A stretch of DNA of 12,878 nucleotides, from the NCBI GenBank assembly GCA_002862965.1, contig PKCW01000099.1, forward strand, positions 1-12,878, given 5' to 3'. A model generated the notes under the pieces. The model did no database searches and had not been told where the DNA came from. It worked only from the letters and a program-made list of their open reading frames with translations. The translations under genes and the position numbers were made by a program. The DNA is from Pseudomonadota bacterium. Its GTDB lineage: Bacteria > Pseudomonadota > Gammaproteobacteria > UBA5335. Below are positions 1-6,071 of this stretch, in pieces; the first letter of the stretch is position 1; each line of letters opens with the position of its first letter.

Positions 1-454
<454 letters not shown>

Positions 455-455
455 C

Positions 456-461
456 TATCAT
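456..461 (+). promoter_or_regulatory. Candidate -10 element for the SDR gene
   Basis: TATCAT matches the sigma-70 -10 consensus at five of six positions and is followed by GG. It lies about 48 bases before the SDR start, just right of where transposase similarity ends. No good -35 hexamer is visible at 16-18 bases upstream. A weak TG lies nearby at 452-453 but is one base too far for a classical extended -10. Confidence 0.4.
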
Positions 462-509
462 GGATGGGACGCCCGCCCACCGCGCGGCGATAGCACAGAA
501 GGAGACCGC

Positions 510-1256
510 ATGGCCCGCTCGATGTTGATCACCGGGGCGAGTTCCGGGATTGGCGCCGCCGTGGCGCGAGAACTGGCGCGGCGCGGGTGGAACCTCGCCT
601 TGTCGGGTCGTCGCCGGGATGAACTGGCGGCGTTGGCCGCGGAACTGCGCGCGCGGCATCCGGCGCTGCGCGTCCATGTCGAGGTGCACGACGTGACGGA
701 TTTTGCGGCCAGTGACGCGCTGATCGCTGCGGCGGTCGCGGCCCTGGGCGGGCTCGATGCCGTGTTCGTGAATGCGGGCATCGGTCTGGGTGGACGCATC
801 GGCGGCAAATCCTTCGACAAGCAGCGCCGCACCATCGACACCAACCTGCTCGGCGCCATGGCCGTGACGGACGCGGCCGTGCGCCATTTCCGTGCCCAGG
901 GTGGCGGGCACGTCATCGGCACCTGCTCGGTGGCGGCCTTCCGCGCTGTTCCGGGCAACGTGGCCTATTCCGTGTCGAAGATCGGCTTCGCCAGTTATCT
1001 GGAGGGGCTGCGCGCCGAAGCCTGGCGCGACCGGATCCGGGTCACCGTCCTCTACCCCGGATTCGTCAAGACGCCGATCGTGGAAGGCGTGGCGCGCACG
1101 CCGTTCGCCATCGAGGCCGATCATGCCGCGAGGCTCATCGTGCGCGCCATCGAGCGGAACGTGGCGCGCGCGATCGTGCCGCGCTGGCCGTGGACTCTGA
1201 TGCGGTGGGTGATGCCCTGGATCCCCGCCCGGCTGTTGGCGCGGGCGGGATTCTAG
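510..1256 (+). CDS. SDR-family NAD(P)-dependent oxidoreductase
   Basis: This is a 248-residue classical short-chain dehydrogenase, the usual length for the family. The Rossmann nucleotide-binding motif TGASSGIG is at residues 8-15, NAG at 88-90, and the structural Asn at 112. The catalytic Ser140, Tyr153 and Lys157 (YSVSK) are all present, followed by the YPGFVKT loop at 182-188, so the enzyme should be active. Arg34-36 after the second strand (SGRRR) would favour NADP(H) over NAD(H); that is inference. The substrate cannot be told. The last 25 residues are rich in Trp, Met and Leu (PWTLMRWVMPW) and could touch a membrane. The ATG at 510 has a strong ribosome site, AGAAGGAG, five bases upstream. 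The gene stands alone between an IS remnant and a convergent lipoprotein gene. Confidence 0.93.
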   Translation: MARSMLITGASSGIGAAVARELARRGWNLALSGRRRDELAALAAELRARHPALRVHVEVHDVTDFAASDALIAAAVAALGGLDAVFVNAGIGLGGRIGGKSFDKQRRTIDTNLLGAMAVTDAAVRHFRAQGGGHVIGTCSVAAFRAVPGNVAYSVSKIGFASYLEGLRAEAWRDRIRVTVLYPGFVKTPIVEGVARTPFAIEADHAARLIVRAIERNVARAIVPRWPWTLMRWVMPWIPARLLARAGF

Positions 1257-1266
1257 CCGATCGCGG

Positions 1267-1291
1267 TGCCGGTGCGGCGCCGCCATCGGCA
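1267..1291. terminator. Hairpin between convergent SDR and lipoprotein genes
   Basis: The arms TGCCGGTGCGGC and GCCGCCATCGGCA can pair with one G-T wobble and one bulge in the 46-base gap between the two stop codons. The innermost pairs would have to open to form a loop. There is no T-tract on either side, so this is a possible bidirectional terminator or simply a 3'-end stabiliser. Confidence 0.35.
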
Positions 1292-1302
1292 GAGTCAGGA
1301 TC

Positions 1303-1617
1303 TTACAGGCACTTGTACACGCCGAAGGTCTGCCGGCCATTGACGGGCCCGGACAGCGCGGCGATCGTGTCGCCCCCCATGTCGACGGCGTTGTTCTTGG
1401 CCACCCGTTGCAGATCCTGATCGACCGACGCCCCGCGCCGGGCGACGAACCCCACCCGATCCAGAACCTGCACCTTGGTCTGGCCCACTTCGGTGCAGGA
1501 CTTGACGCGTTCGAGCGGCAGCAGCAGCACCCGATCGGCACCGGGGCTCTTGGGAATGAAGGAACAGGCCGCGAGCAGGACGGGCAGGCAGGCAATGGCA
1601 ATCAGTTTGTGTTTCAT
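1303..1617 (-). CDS. Small outer-membrane lipoprotein, DUF4156-like
   Basis: The product has 104 residues. Lys3 and Lys4 precede a hydrophobic stretch and a lipobox LAAC ending at Cys18, which predicts signal peptidase II cleavage and lipidation. Residue +2 is Ser, so the Lol pathway should place it in the outer membrane. The mature part is about 87 residues with two further cysteines, Cys41 (KSCTEVG) and Cys103 (YKCL), that could form a disulfide in the periplasm. The pattern of an early Cys-x3-Gly, a central AKNNAVDMGGDT and a terminal GVYKC resembles the DUF4156 family (for example E. coli YjeI); this assignment is from memory of the family and the function is unknown. The ATG at 1617 overlaps the stop of the upstream hydratase-like gene (ATGA), and CAGGAG lies about 12 bases upstream inside that gene. 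Confidence 0.85.
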   Translation of the reverse strand: MKHKLIAIACLPVLLAACSFIPKSPGADRVLLLPLERVKSCTEVGQTKVQVLDRVGFVARRGASVDQDLQRVAKNNAVDMGGDTIAALSGPVNGRQTFGVYKCL

Positions 1618-2429
1618 GGACGATCGGGCTCCTGACGGGGCGGTGTGGACGGCGCGGTCTCGCTGGGCGGCGTGCGGGACGGGGCGGACCGGCTGAAGAA
1701 AGCCTGCATGGCCGCTCGCGATTCCGGCGATTGTAGCTGACGGCCGAAGGCTTGTATCTCGGCGGTGAGCGCGGCCAGCGTGGCGGCCCGCTGCGGCGCG
1801 CGCAGCAAGGCCTTGGTTTGCTGCAGCGCCTGCGGGGGAAGCTCGGCCAGCCGCTCGGCCTGAGCCCGCACATGGGCCTGCAACGCGTCGGCGTCGACCA
1901 CGCCGTTGATCAATCCGAGCCGCGCCACCGTGTTGGCATCGAGCGCTTCGCCGGCCAGCAGCATGGCGCTGGCCTGCTTGGCGCCCACCGCCAACGGCAG
2001 AAGATGGGTGGCCGCACCCTCTGGAACCAGCGCGAGGCGCACGAACGGCAACTCGAAGCGTGCGGCGGGGGCGGCCCAGGCCAGATCGCAATGCAGCAGC
2101 AGCGTGGTGCCGATGCCGACCGCCACGCCCGGGACGGCTGCCAGCAAGGGCTTGGGGAAGTCGATGATGGCGCGCAGGAAGCGCACCACCGGGCTGTCGG
2201 GTCCGGTGGGCGGCGTGCGCAGGAAGTCCTGCAGGTCGTTGCCGGCCGTGAAGCAGGCGCCGGCGCCGGTCAGGATCACGGCCCGCACCTGCGGGTCGGC
2301 GCGGGCGGCGTCCAGGGCATCGACCAGTGCCGTGTACATGGCGTGGGTCAGTGCGTTGCGCTTCTCCGGCCTGTTGAAGGTCAGCGTCCAGACCGGGCCG
2401 GTCCGTTCAATGAGGATGTCGGTGCTCAT
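1614..2429 (-). CDS. Enoyl-CoA hydratase/isomerase family protein, isomerase-like
   Basis: This is a 271-residue crotonase-fold protein. The CoA-binding segment FNRPEKRNAL is at residues 18-27, the first oxyanion-hole region (TGAGACFTAGNDL) at 54-66, and the second (PGVAVGIGTTLLLHCD) at 100-115. True hydratases carry two catalytic glutamates, one in GGGxE and one in PE. Here these positions read GIGTT and LPF, so both are missing. Instead Glu137 occurs in VPEGAA, the place used by peroxisomal-type delta3,delta2-enoyl-CoA isomerases (ECI2/Eci1). I therefore infer an isomerase acting on unsaturated acyl-CoAs over a hydratase. The last 25 residues are a Pro/Ser/Thr-rich tail unlike the fold. The ATG at 2429 lies 23 bases inside the end of the CDF transporter gene, and the stop overlaps the lipoprotein start. 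The frame stays open further upstream, but that part is out-of-frame CDF sequence. Confidence 0.88.
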   Translation of the reverse strand: MSTDILIERTGPVWTLTFNRPEKRNALTHAMYTALVDALDAARADPQVRAVILTGAGACFTAGNDLQDFLRTPPTGPDSPVVRFLRAIIDFPKPLLAAVPGVAVGIGTTLLLHCDLAWAAPAARFELPFVRLALVPEGAATHLLPLAVGAKQASAMLLAGEALDANTVARLGLINGVVDADALQAHVRAQAERLAELPPQALQQTKALLRAPQRAATLAALTAEIQAFGRQLQSPESRAAMQAFFSRSAPSRTPPSETAPSTPPRQEPDRP

Positions 2430-3387
2430 GGCGCGACTCTCGATGGGGATCGGTTGCGGCGGGCGGCGGCGGCGCGCGCCGCGCCGGGTCGTAGGGCATG
2501 CGGCGCAGGGTCCACGCCTGGGGCTCGGGTTGCAGGGTGACGTGATGGATGTCGAAACGCTCGGACAACAGGTAGCGCAGCCGGCCCAGCAAGGCGGACC
2601 ATTCCTCCAGCGTATCGAGGTCGACGTGCGCGGAGAGCGCAATGTGCCCGCTGGACAGGGTCCAGATGTGCAGGTCGTGGATGCCGCGCACGCCCGGCGT
2701 GGCTGCGAGCGCCCGCCCGACGGCGTCCAGATCCAGGTGGCCCGGCACGCCCTCCATCACCACATGCAGCCCTTCGCGCAGCACGCGCACACTGCCCGCG
2801 AGCAGCAGGGCGCAACTCACCAGCGTCAACAGCGGATCGATGCGCATCCAGCCGGTGGCGAGGATGACGGCGCCCGAGACCAGGGCCGCGACCGAGCCCA
2901 GTGCGTCGCCCAGCACGTGCAAAATGGCGGCGCGGATGTTCAGGGTGCGCTGGCCGCGCAGCAGCAGCGCCAGCACCCCGAGATTGAAGGCCAGGCCCAC
3001 GGCGGCGACGGCGAGCACAGCCCCACCCTGCACCGGCGCCGGATGCTGCAGCCGTTGCACCGCGCCCGCCAGCAGCGCCAGGGCCAGCGCCAGCATGAGG
3101 AGCGAATTGGCCAGCGCGGCCACGACCTCGGCCCGGCCGAATCCATAGGAATGCTGCACACTGGCGGGACGGCGCGCCAGATGCGCCGCCATGGTGGCCA
3201 GCACCAGCGAGCCGGCATCCGTGACCATGTGGCCGGCATCGCCCATCAAGGCCAGGGAGTTGCCCCAGTAGCCGACACCGGCTTCGATGGCGGCGAAGGC
3301 AAGCGTGAGCCCCGTCGCCCAGGTCAGATGATGGGCATCGGGCCCCGCATGGGCGTGGTCATGATGCGCGTGGGAATGGCTTGCCAC
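2407..3387 (-). CDS. Cation diffusion facilitator metal transporter (CzcD/ZitB type)
   Basis: This 326-residue inner-membrane protein should export Zn2+ or a similar divalent ion by H+ antiport. Six hydrophobic helices are visible at roughly 22-40, 44-64, 88-112, 122-143, 154-178 and 184-203. Metal-site residues His53 and Asp57 (HMVTD) in helix 2 and His157 and Asp161 (HVLGD) in helix 5 match the His-Asp pairs typical of zinc-selective CDFs. The cytoplasmic domain (about 215-296) has the family's HDLHIW at 237-242 and paired His281/His282. The N-terminus is His-rich (HSHAHHDHAH), and so, less usually, is the extreme C-terminus, which ends HEHRHPH after a proline run. The start is a GTG only three bases after the moaC stop; the next in-frame Met is at residue 48, inside helix 2, so GTG is required. 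The gene is probably translated as part of the moaC transcript. The exact metal is not decided by sequence. Confidence 0.93.
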   Translation of the reverse strand: MASHSHAHHDHAHAGPDAHHLTWATGLTLAFAAIEAGVGYWGNSLALMGDAGHMVTDAGSLVLATMAAHLARRPASVQHSYGFGRAEVVAALANSLLMLALALALLAGAVQRLQHPAPVQGGAVLAVAAVGLAFNLGVLALLLRGQRTLNIRAAILHVLGDALGSVAALVSGAVILATGWMRIDPLLTLVSCALLLAGSVRVLREGLHVVMEGVPGHLDLDAVGRALAATPGVRGIHDLHIWTLSSGHIALSAHVDLDTLEEWSALLGRLRYLLSERFDIHHVTLQPEPQAWTLRRMPYDPARRAPPPPAATDPHRESRHEHRHPH

Positions 3388-3390
3388 GTC

Positions 3391-3861
3391 TTACGCCGCG
3401 CGCCAGTCGCCCGACCGGCCGCCGCTCTTTTCGAGCAGGCGCACGCCCTCGATGACCATGCCCCGCTCCAGGCTCTTGCACATGTCATAGACGGTGAGCA
3501 GCGCGACCTGCACCGCCGTGAGCGCTTCCATCTCGACGCCCGTATTTGCGGTGGTCTGGGTGACGGCCTCGCAGCGCAGGCCGGCCGCATCCAGTTCCAG
3601 ATGCACGGCGACGTGCGTGAGCGGCAGCGGGTGGCAGAGCGGGATGAGGTCGGCGGTGCGCTTGGCGGCCATGATGCCGGCGAGCTGGGCGATGGCCAGC
3701 ACGTCGCCCTTGGGCGTGGTCCGCTCGGCCAGCGCGGCGCGCGTGCCGGCATTCAGGCGGATGTAGCCTTCAGCCACGGCGCGGCGCGCGGTGGCGGGCT
3801 TGTGGCTCACGTCCACCATGTGGGCGTTGCCTTGCGCGTCGAAATGGCTGGAGCGATTCAT
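3391..3861 (-). CDS. moaC: Cyclic pyranopterin monophosphate synthase MoaC
   Basis: MoaC acts with MoaA to convert GTP into cyclic pyranopterin monophosphate, the first stage of molybdenum cofactor synthesis; MoaC forms the cyclic phosphate from the 3',8-cyclo-GTP intermediate. The 156 residues cover the whole family length. Visible hallmarks are HMVDVS at 14-19, KGDVLA with catalytic Lys51, [11 protein letters not shown] at 68-78, [11 protein letters not shown] at 107-117, YDMCKS with Asp126 and Lys129 (equivalent to E. coli Asp128 and Lys131), and [12 protein letters not shown] near the end. The ATG at 3861 is the natural start, though only a weak ribosome site is visible. It is the first gene of the minus-strand cluster and is divergent from moaD-moaE. 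Its partner moaA is not in the window. Confidence 0.97.
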   Translation of the reverse strand: MNRSSHFDAQGNAHMVDVSHKPATARRAVAEGYIRLNAGTRAALAERTTPKGDVLAIAQLAGIMAAKRTADLIPLCHPLPLTHVAVHLELDAAGLRCEAVTQTTANTGVEMEALTAVQVALLTVYDMCKSLERGMVIEGVRLLEKSGGRSGDWRAA

Positions 3862-3911
3862 GGGGGTCGATGGCCTCGGATGCCGGGAGGCGGGCGCCGA
3901 CGTGGGGGATT

Positions 3912-3917
3912 ACCATA
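3912..3917 (-). promoter_or_regulatory. Candidate extended -10 of the moaC cluster
   Basis: On the minus strand this reads TATGGT preceded by TGC, an extended -10 arrangement, about 51 bases before moaC. It lies in the 93-base gap shared with moaD. The complementary reading TACCAT (3911-3916) could serve as a poor -10 for moaD, so the two promoters may overlap. The gap is too short for a molybdenum-cofactor riboswitch, and I see no such structure. Confidence 0.35.
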
Positions 3918-3954
3918 GCATGCCGGCCGATGGCGAGGCGGCGTGGAGGACGCG

Positions 3955-4188
3955 ATGATCACGGTGCGATTCTTTGCCGGGCTGCGCGAGCAACTGGGAC
4001 GGGACACGCTGGAACTGCCCTCGACGGCCACGACCGTGCGGGCGGTGTGGGCGCGGGCGACGGACCAGGCGCCGGTGCCGACGCATCTGTTGGCGGCCGT
4101 GAACCTCGAGTACGCCGATTTCGATACGCCGGTGGCCGATGGCGATGAGGTGGCGTTCTTTCCGCCGGTGACCGGAGGCGCGGCGTGA
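3955..4188 (+). CDS. moaD: Molybdopterin synthase sulfur-carrier subunit MoaD, with extended C-terminus
   Basis: MoaD is the ubiquitin-fold small subunit of molybdopterin synthase. Its C-terminal glycine is adenylated by MoeB, converted to a thiocarboxylate, and delivers sulfur in the MoaE active site. The 77 residues fit the family: VRFFAGLREQLG at 4-15, and DGDEVAFFPPV at 62-72 leading into Gly74-Gly75. Unusually, two alanines follow (TGGAA), whereas a standard MoaD ends on the second Gly. The free Gly carboxylate needed for activation would then have to be exposed by trimming. The ATG at 3955 is preceded by GGAGGA (3945-3950). The in-frame GTG at 3943 would place that ribosome site inside the gene, so I reject it. 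The stop overlaps the moaE start (GTGA), which suggests coupled translation. Confidence 0.93.
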   Translation: MITVRFFAGLREQLGRDTLELPSTATTVRAVWARATDQAPVPTHLLAAVNLEYADFDTPVADGDEVAFFPPVTGGAA

Positions 4189-4634
4189 TCGTCGGGCTGC
4201 GCGAGACGGCCTTCGCGCCGTGGCCGCTCCTGGCCGACGCCGCGCAGGCCATGGACGCGGCCGAACGCGCGGGCTGCGGCGCCAACGATGCCTTCATCGG
4301 CACCATGCGCGCAGGGGGTGGCGCAACGCGGGTCGTGCGCCTGCAACTCGAGCATTACCCGGGGATGACCGAGCGCATGCTGATGCGGATCGCCACCGAC
4401 ACAGGCGCGCGCTGGCCGATCCGGCAACTGGTGCTGGTGCACCGGGTGGGCGAGGTGTTGCCGGGAGAGACGCTGATCGTGGCGGCGGCCTGGTCGGCGC
4501 ATCGCGACGCCGCCTTTGCGGCCTGCCGGCATCTGGTGGAAACCGTCAAGCATCAGGCGCCGTTCTGGAAACGGGAGTTCCGGGCCGACGGCTCGGCGGC
4601 GTGGGTCACCGCCAATACGCCGGCCCGGATGTAA
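4185..4634 (+). CDS. moaE: Molybdopterin synthase catalytic subunit MoaE
   Basis: MoaE dimerises, binds two MoaD tails and adds two dithiolene sulfurs to cyclic pyranopterin monophosphate to make molybdopterin. The 149 residues are full length. LEHYPGMTE is at 55-63, HRVGEVLPGE at 86-95, WSAHR at 103-107 and HQAPFWKRE at 123-131. Arg42, His106, Lys122 and Lys129 fall exactly where E. coli MoaE has Arg39, His103, Lys119 and Lys126. The GTG start overlaps the moaD stop by four bases, so the subunits are probably made in step. The N-terminus is a little short of conserved sequence before GANDAFIGTMR, so a different start a few codons in is possible but has no better signal. Confidence 0.96.
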   Translation: MIVGLRETAFAPWPLLADAAQAMDAAERAGCGANDAFIGTMRAGGGATRVVRLQLEHYPGMTERMLMRIATDTGARWPIRQLVLVHRVGEVLPGETLIVAAAWSAHRDAAFAACRHLVETVKHQAPFWKREFRADGSAAWVTANTPARM

Positions 4635-4643
4635 CGCCGGGGT

Positions 4644-4670
4644 GCGCGCGTCTCAGCCTTTGGCGCGCGC
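4644..4670. terminator. Hairpin between convergent moaE and ppa
   Basis: GCGCGCG at 4644-4650 pairs perfectly with CGCGCGC at 4664-4670 across a 13-base loop that contains the ppa stop codon. No T-tract follows on either strand. Only 18 bases separate the two stop codons, so a shared 3'-end structure is plausible, but the alternating GC sequence is also simple enough to arise by chance. Confidence 0.3.
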
Positions 4671-5189
4671 GCGTTCCAGCCCGGCCATGATTTCGGCTTC
4701 CGCCGCCTTCAGATCCTGCCAGCCCTCGACCTTCACCCACTTGCCCTTTTCCAGATCCTTGTAGTGCTCGAAGAAGTGCGAGATCTGCCGCAGCATCAGC
4801 TCGGGCAGGTCGGCCGTGCTCTGGATCTGGCTGTAGAGGCCGCCCGAGGTCTTGTCGACCGGCACGGCCAGCACTTTCTGGTCCTGGCCGGCCTCGTCGC
4901 TCATGCTCAGCATGCCGAGCGGGCGGCACTTGATCACGCAGCCGGGCACCAGCGGGAAGGGCGTGACCACCAGTACGTCGACCGGGTCGCCGTCGTCGGC
5001 CAGGGTGTGCGGGATGTAGCCGTAGTTGCACGGGTAGTGCATGGCGGTGGACATCAGCCGGTCGACGAACAGCGCGCCGCTGTCCTTGTCGACTTCGTAC
5101 TTGACCGGATCGCCCCGCATGGGGATCTCGATGAGGACATTCACCGACGTGGGGACATTGTCGCCGGCGGGGATGCGGTCGAGGTTCAT
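4653..5189 (-). CDS. ppa: Inorganic pyrophosphatase, family I
   Basis: This soluble cytoplasmic enzyme hydrolyses pyrophosphate to two phosphates and so drives nucleic acid and cofactor synthesis. The 178 residues match the bacterial hexameric family I enzyme in length. The PROSITE-type signature DGDPVDV at 66-72 supplies Asp66, Asp68 and Asp71, and SMSDEAGQD supplies Asp98 and Asp103; these match the E. coli metal ligands Asp65, 67, 70, 97 and 102 with a shift of one. [15 protein letters not shown] at 21-35 supplies the phosphate-binding Lys/Arg residues. The ATG at 5189 has GGAG ten bases upstream. Open frame continues beyond it, but only as antisense to adk. The gene is divergent from adk; both products handle high-energy phosphate, although the pairing may be coincidental. 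Confidence 0.97.
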   Translation of the reverse strand: MNLDRIPAGDNVPTSVNVLIEIPMRGDPVKYEVDKDSGALFVDRLMSTAMHYPCNYGYIPHTLADDGDPVDVLVVTPFPLVPGCVIKCRPLGMLSMSDEAGQDQKVLAVPVDKTSGGLYSQIQSTADLPELMLRQISHFFEHYKDLEKGKWVKVEGWQDLKAAEAEIMAGLERARAKG

Positions 5190-5270
5190 GATGCAAGGGC
5201 TCCATTGAGGCGGACGATCGGAAGGATCCGGACCGGCGCTCACCAGCGCCGCGCTCCGGGACGGCGCGCC

Positions 5271-5276
5271 ATTATA
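5271..5276 (-). promoter_or_regulatory. Consensus -10 for ppa
   Basis: The minus strand reads a perfect TATAAT followed by GG, about 80 bases before the ppa ATG, which predicts a leader of roughly 75 bases. No TTGACA-like -35 is visible at 15-19 bases spacing, so the assignment rests on the -10 alone. Confidence 0.45.
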
Positions 5277-5306
5277 GCGCCCGCCGTGCGGGCCTGGGTG
5301 CTTGCA

Positions 5307-5336
5307 TTGACGCGGACGCCGCGCGGCGGGTAATTT
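5307..5336 (+). promoter_or_regulatory. Candidate adk promoter
   Basis: TTGACG (5307-5312) is a good -35, followed after 18 bases by TAATTT, a weak -10 (three of six matches), in a locally AT-rich patch of an otherwise GC-rich gap. The predicted leader before the adk start is about 50 bases. It lies back to back with the ppa -10 at 5271-5276. Confidence 0.35.
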
Positions 5337-5391
5337 ATCCGCTTTTGGCAACAGGGACGCTGCCACGGGCGGCGTACACGAGAGGACGGAC

Positions 5392-6036
5392 ATGCGCATT
5401 GTGCTCCTGGGCGCGCCCGGCTCCGGCAAAGGGACCCAAGCCAAGCTCCTGATGGAGCAGCGCGGCATCCCGCAGATCTCCACCGGTGATCTCCTGCGCG
5501 CGGCCGTGAGCGCAAAAACCGCGCTGGGACTGAAGGCCAAGGCGGCGATGGACGCCGGGGAGCTGGTCAGCGACGAGATCGTGCTGGGCATGGTCCGCGA
5601 GCGCCTTGCCGAGCCCGACGCCGAACGCGGTTTCATCCTCGACGGCTTTCCCCGCAACGGCGCACAGGCCGCCGCGCTGGACGCGCTGCTCGCCGAGATC
5701 GGCCAGGACATCGACCGCGCCGTGCACATCCAGGTTGCCTTCGATGAACTGCTCAAGCGCCTCACCGGCCGTCGCACCTGCACGCAATGCGGCGCGCTCT
5801 ACAATGTCTATTTTTCCCCGCCGCGTCAGGAAGGCGTATGCGACCGCTGCGGTGGCACGCTGATGCACCGTGACGACGACAACGAGCAGACCATTTCACG
5901 CCGCCTGCGGGTGTACCAGGAACAGACCCAGCCGCTGGTCGACTACTACCAGGCGCAGGGCAAGCTCGCGACCGTTTCGGGCAGCGGCGAGGTCGCTGAC
6001 ATCCTGCGCCGCGTCAGCGAGACGCTCTCGGCCTGA
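5392..6036 (+). CDS. adk: Adenylate kinase with four-cysteine lid
   Basis: This enzyme interconverts ATP + AMP and two ADP and sets adenylate balance in the cytosol. The 214 residues are the long-lid bacterial type. The P-loop GAPGSGKGT is at 7-15, the AMP-binding part STGDLLR at 30-36, DGFPRN at 84-89, the lid at about 122-160 and the Arg pair in SRRLRVY at 169-175. The lid holds Cys130-x2-Cys133 and Cys150-x2-Cys153, a structural Zn site like that of Gram-positive enzymes; E. coli Adk has His/Ser/Asp/Thr at these positions. The ATG at 5392 has AGAGGA five bases upstream. The gene is monocistronic, divergent from ppa and convergent with the RNase D gene. Confidence 0.98.
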   Translation: MRIVLLGAPGSGKGTQAKLLMEQRGIPQISTGDLLRAAVSAKTALGLKAKAAMDAGELVSDEIVLGMVRERLAEPDAERGFILDGFPRNGAQAAALDALLAEIGQDIDRAVHIQVAFDELLKRLTGRRTCTQCGALYNVYFSPPRQEGVCDRCGGTLMHRDDDNEQTISRRLRVYQEQTQPLVDYYQAQGKLATVSGSGEVADILRRVSETLSA

Positions 6037-6051
6037 GCGCTGCGCTCAGGC
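6031..6051. terminator. Perfect hairpin between convergent adk and rnd
   Basis: GCCTGAGCG at 6031-6039 and CGCTCAGGC at 6043-6051 form a perfect nine-pair stem with a three-base loop. The adk stop codon (6034-6036) lies in the left arm. There is no T-tract on either side. As the only structure in the 35-base gap between two convergent stops, it is a good candidate for a bidirectional terminator or RNA 3'-end protector. Confidence 0.5.
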
Positions 6052-6071
6052 GTCGGCGGTCGGCATCCTCT

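Noticed and set aside
1214..1251. Inverted repeat CCCGCCCG / CGGGCGGG at the end of the SDR gene as a terminator
   Set aside because: It lies inside the coding sequence with no T-tract, and repeated GCG/GGC codons explain it. The intergenic hairpin at 1267-1291 is a better candidate.
2430..2642. Longer N-terminus for the crotonase
   Set aside because: This part is the CDF coding sequence in another frame. The conserved fold begins at the ATG at 2429.
1906..3918. 670-codon open frame on the plus strand opposite the crotonase, CDF and moaC genes
   Set aside because: All three genes on the other strand have full conserved motifs. The plus-strand product is Gln/Arg/Gly/His-rich without domain features, an expected shadow of codon bias.
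3862..3954. Molybdenum-cofactor riboswitch upstream of moaC or moaD
   Set aside because: The gap is only 93 bases and shared by two divergent genes, too small for the known riboswitch fold. I see no matching helices.
5190..5783. Longer N-terminus for the pyrophosphatase (376 codons)
   Set aside because: The extra sequence is antisense to adk and crosses the ppa promoter. The family's normal N-terminus is at the ATG at 5189.
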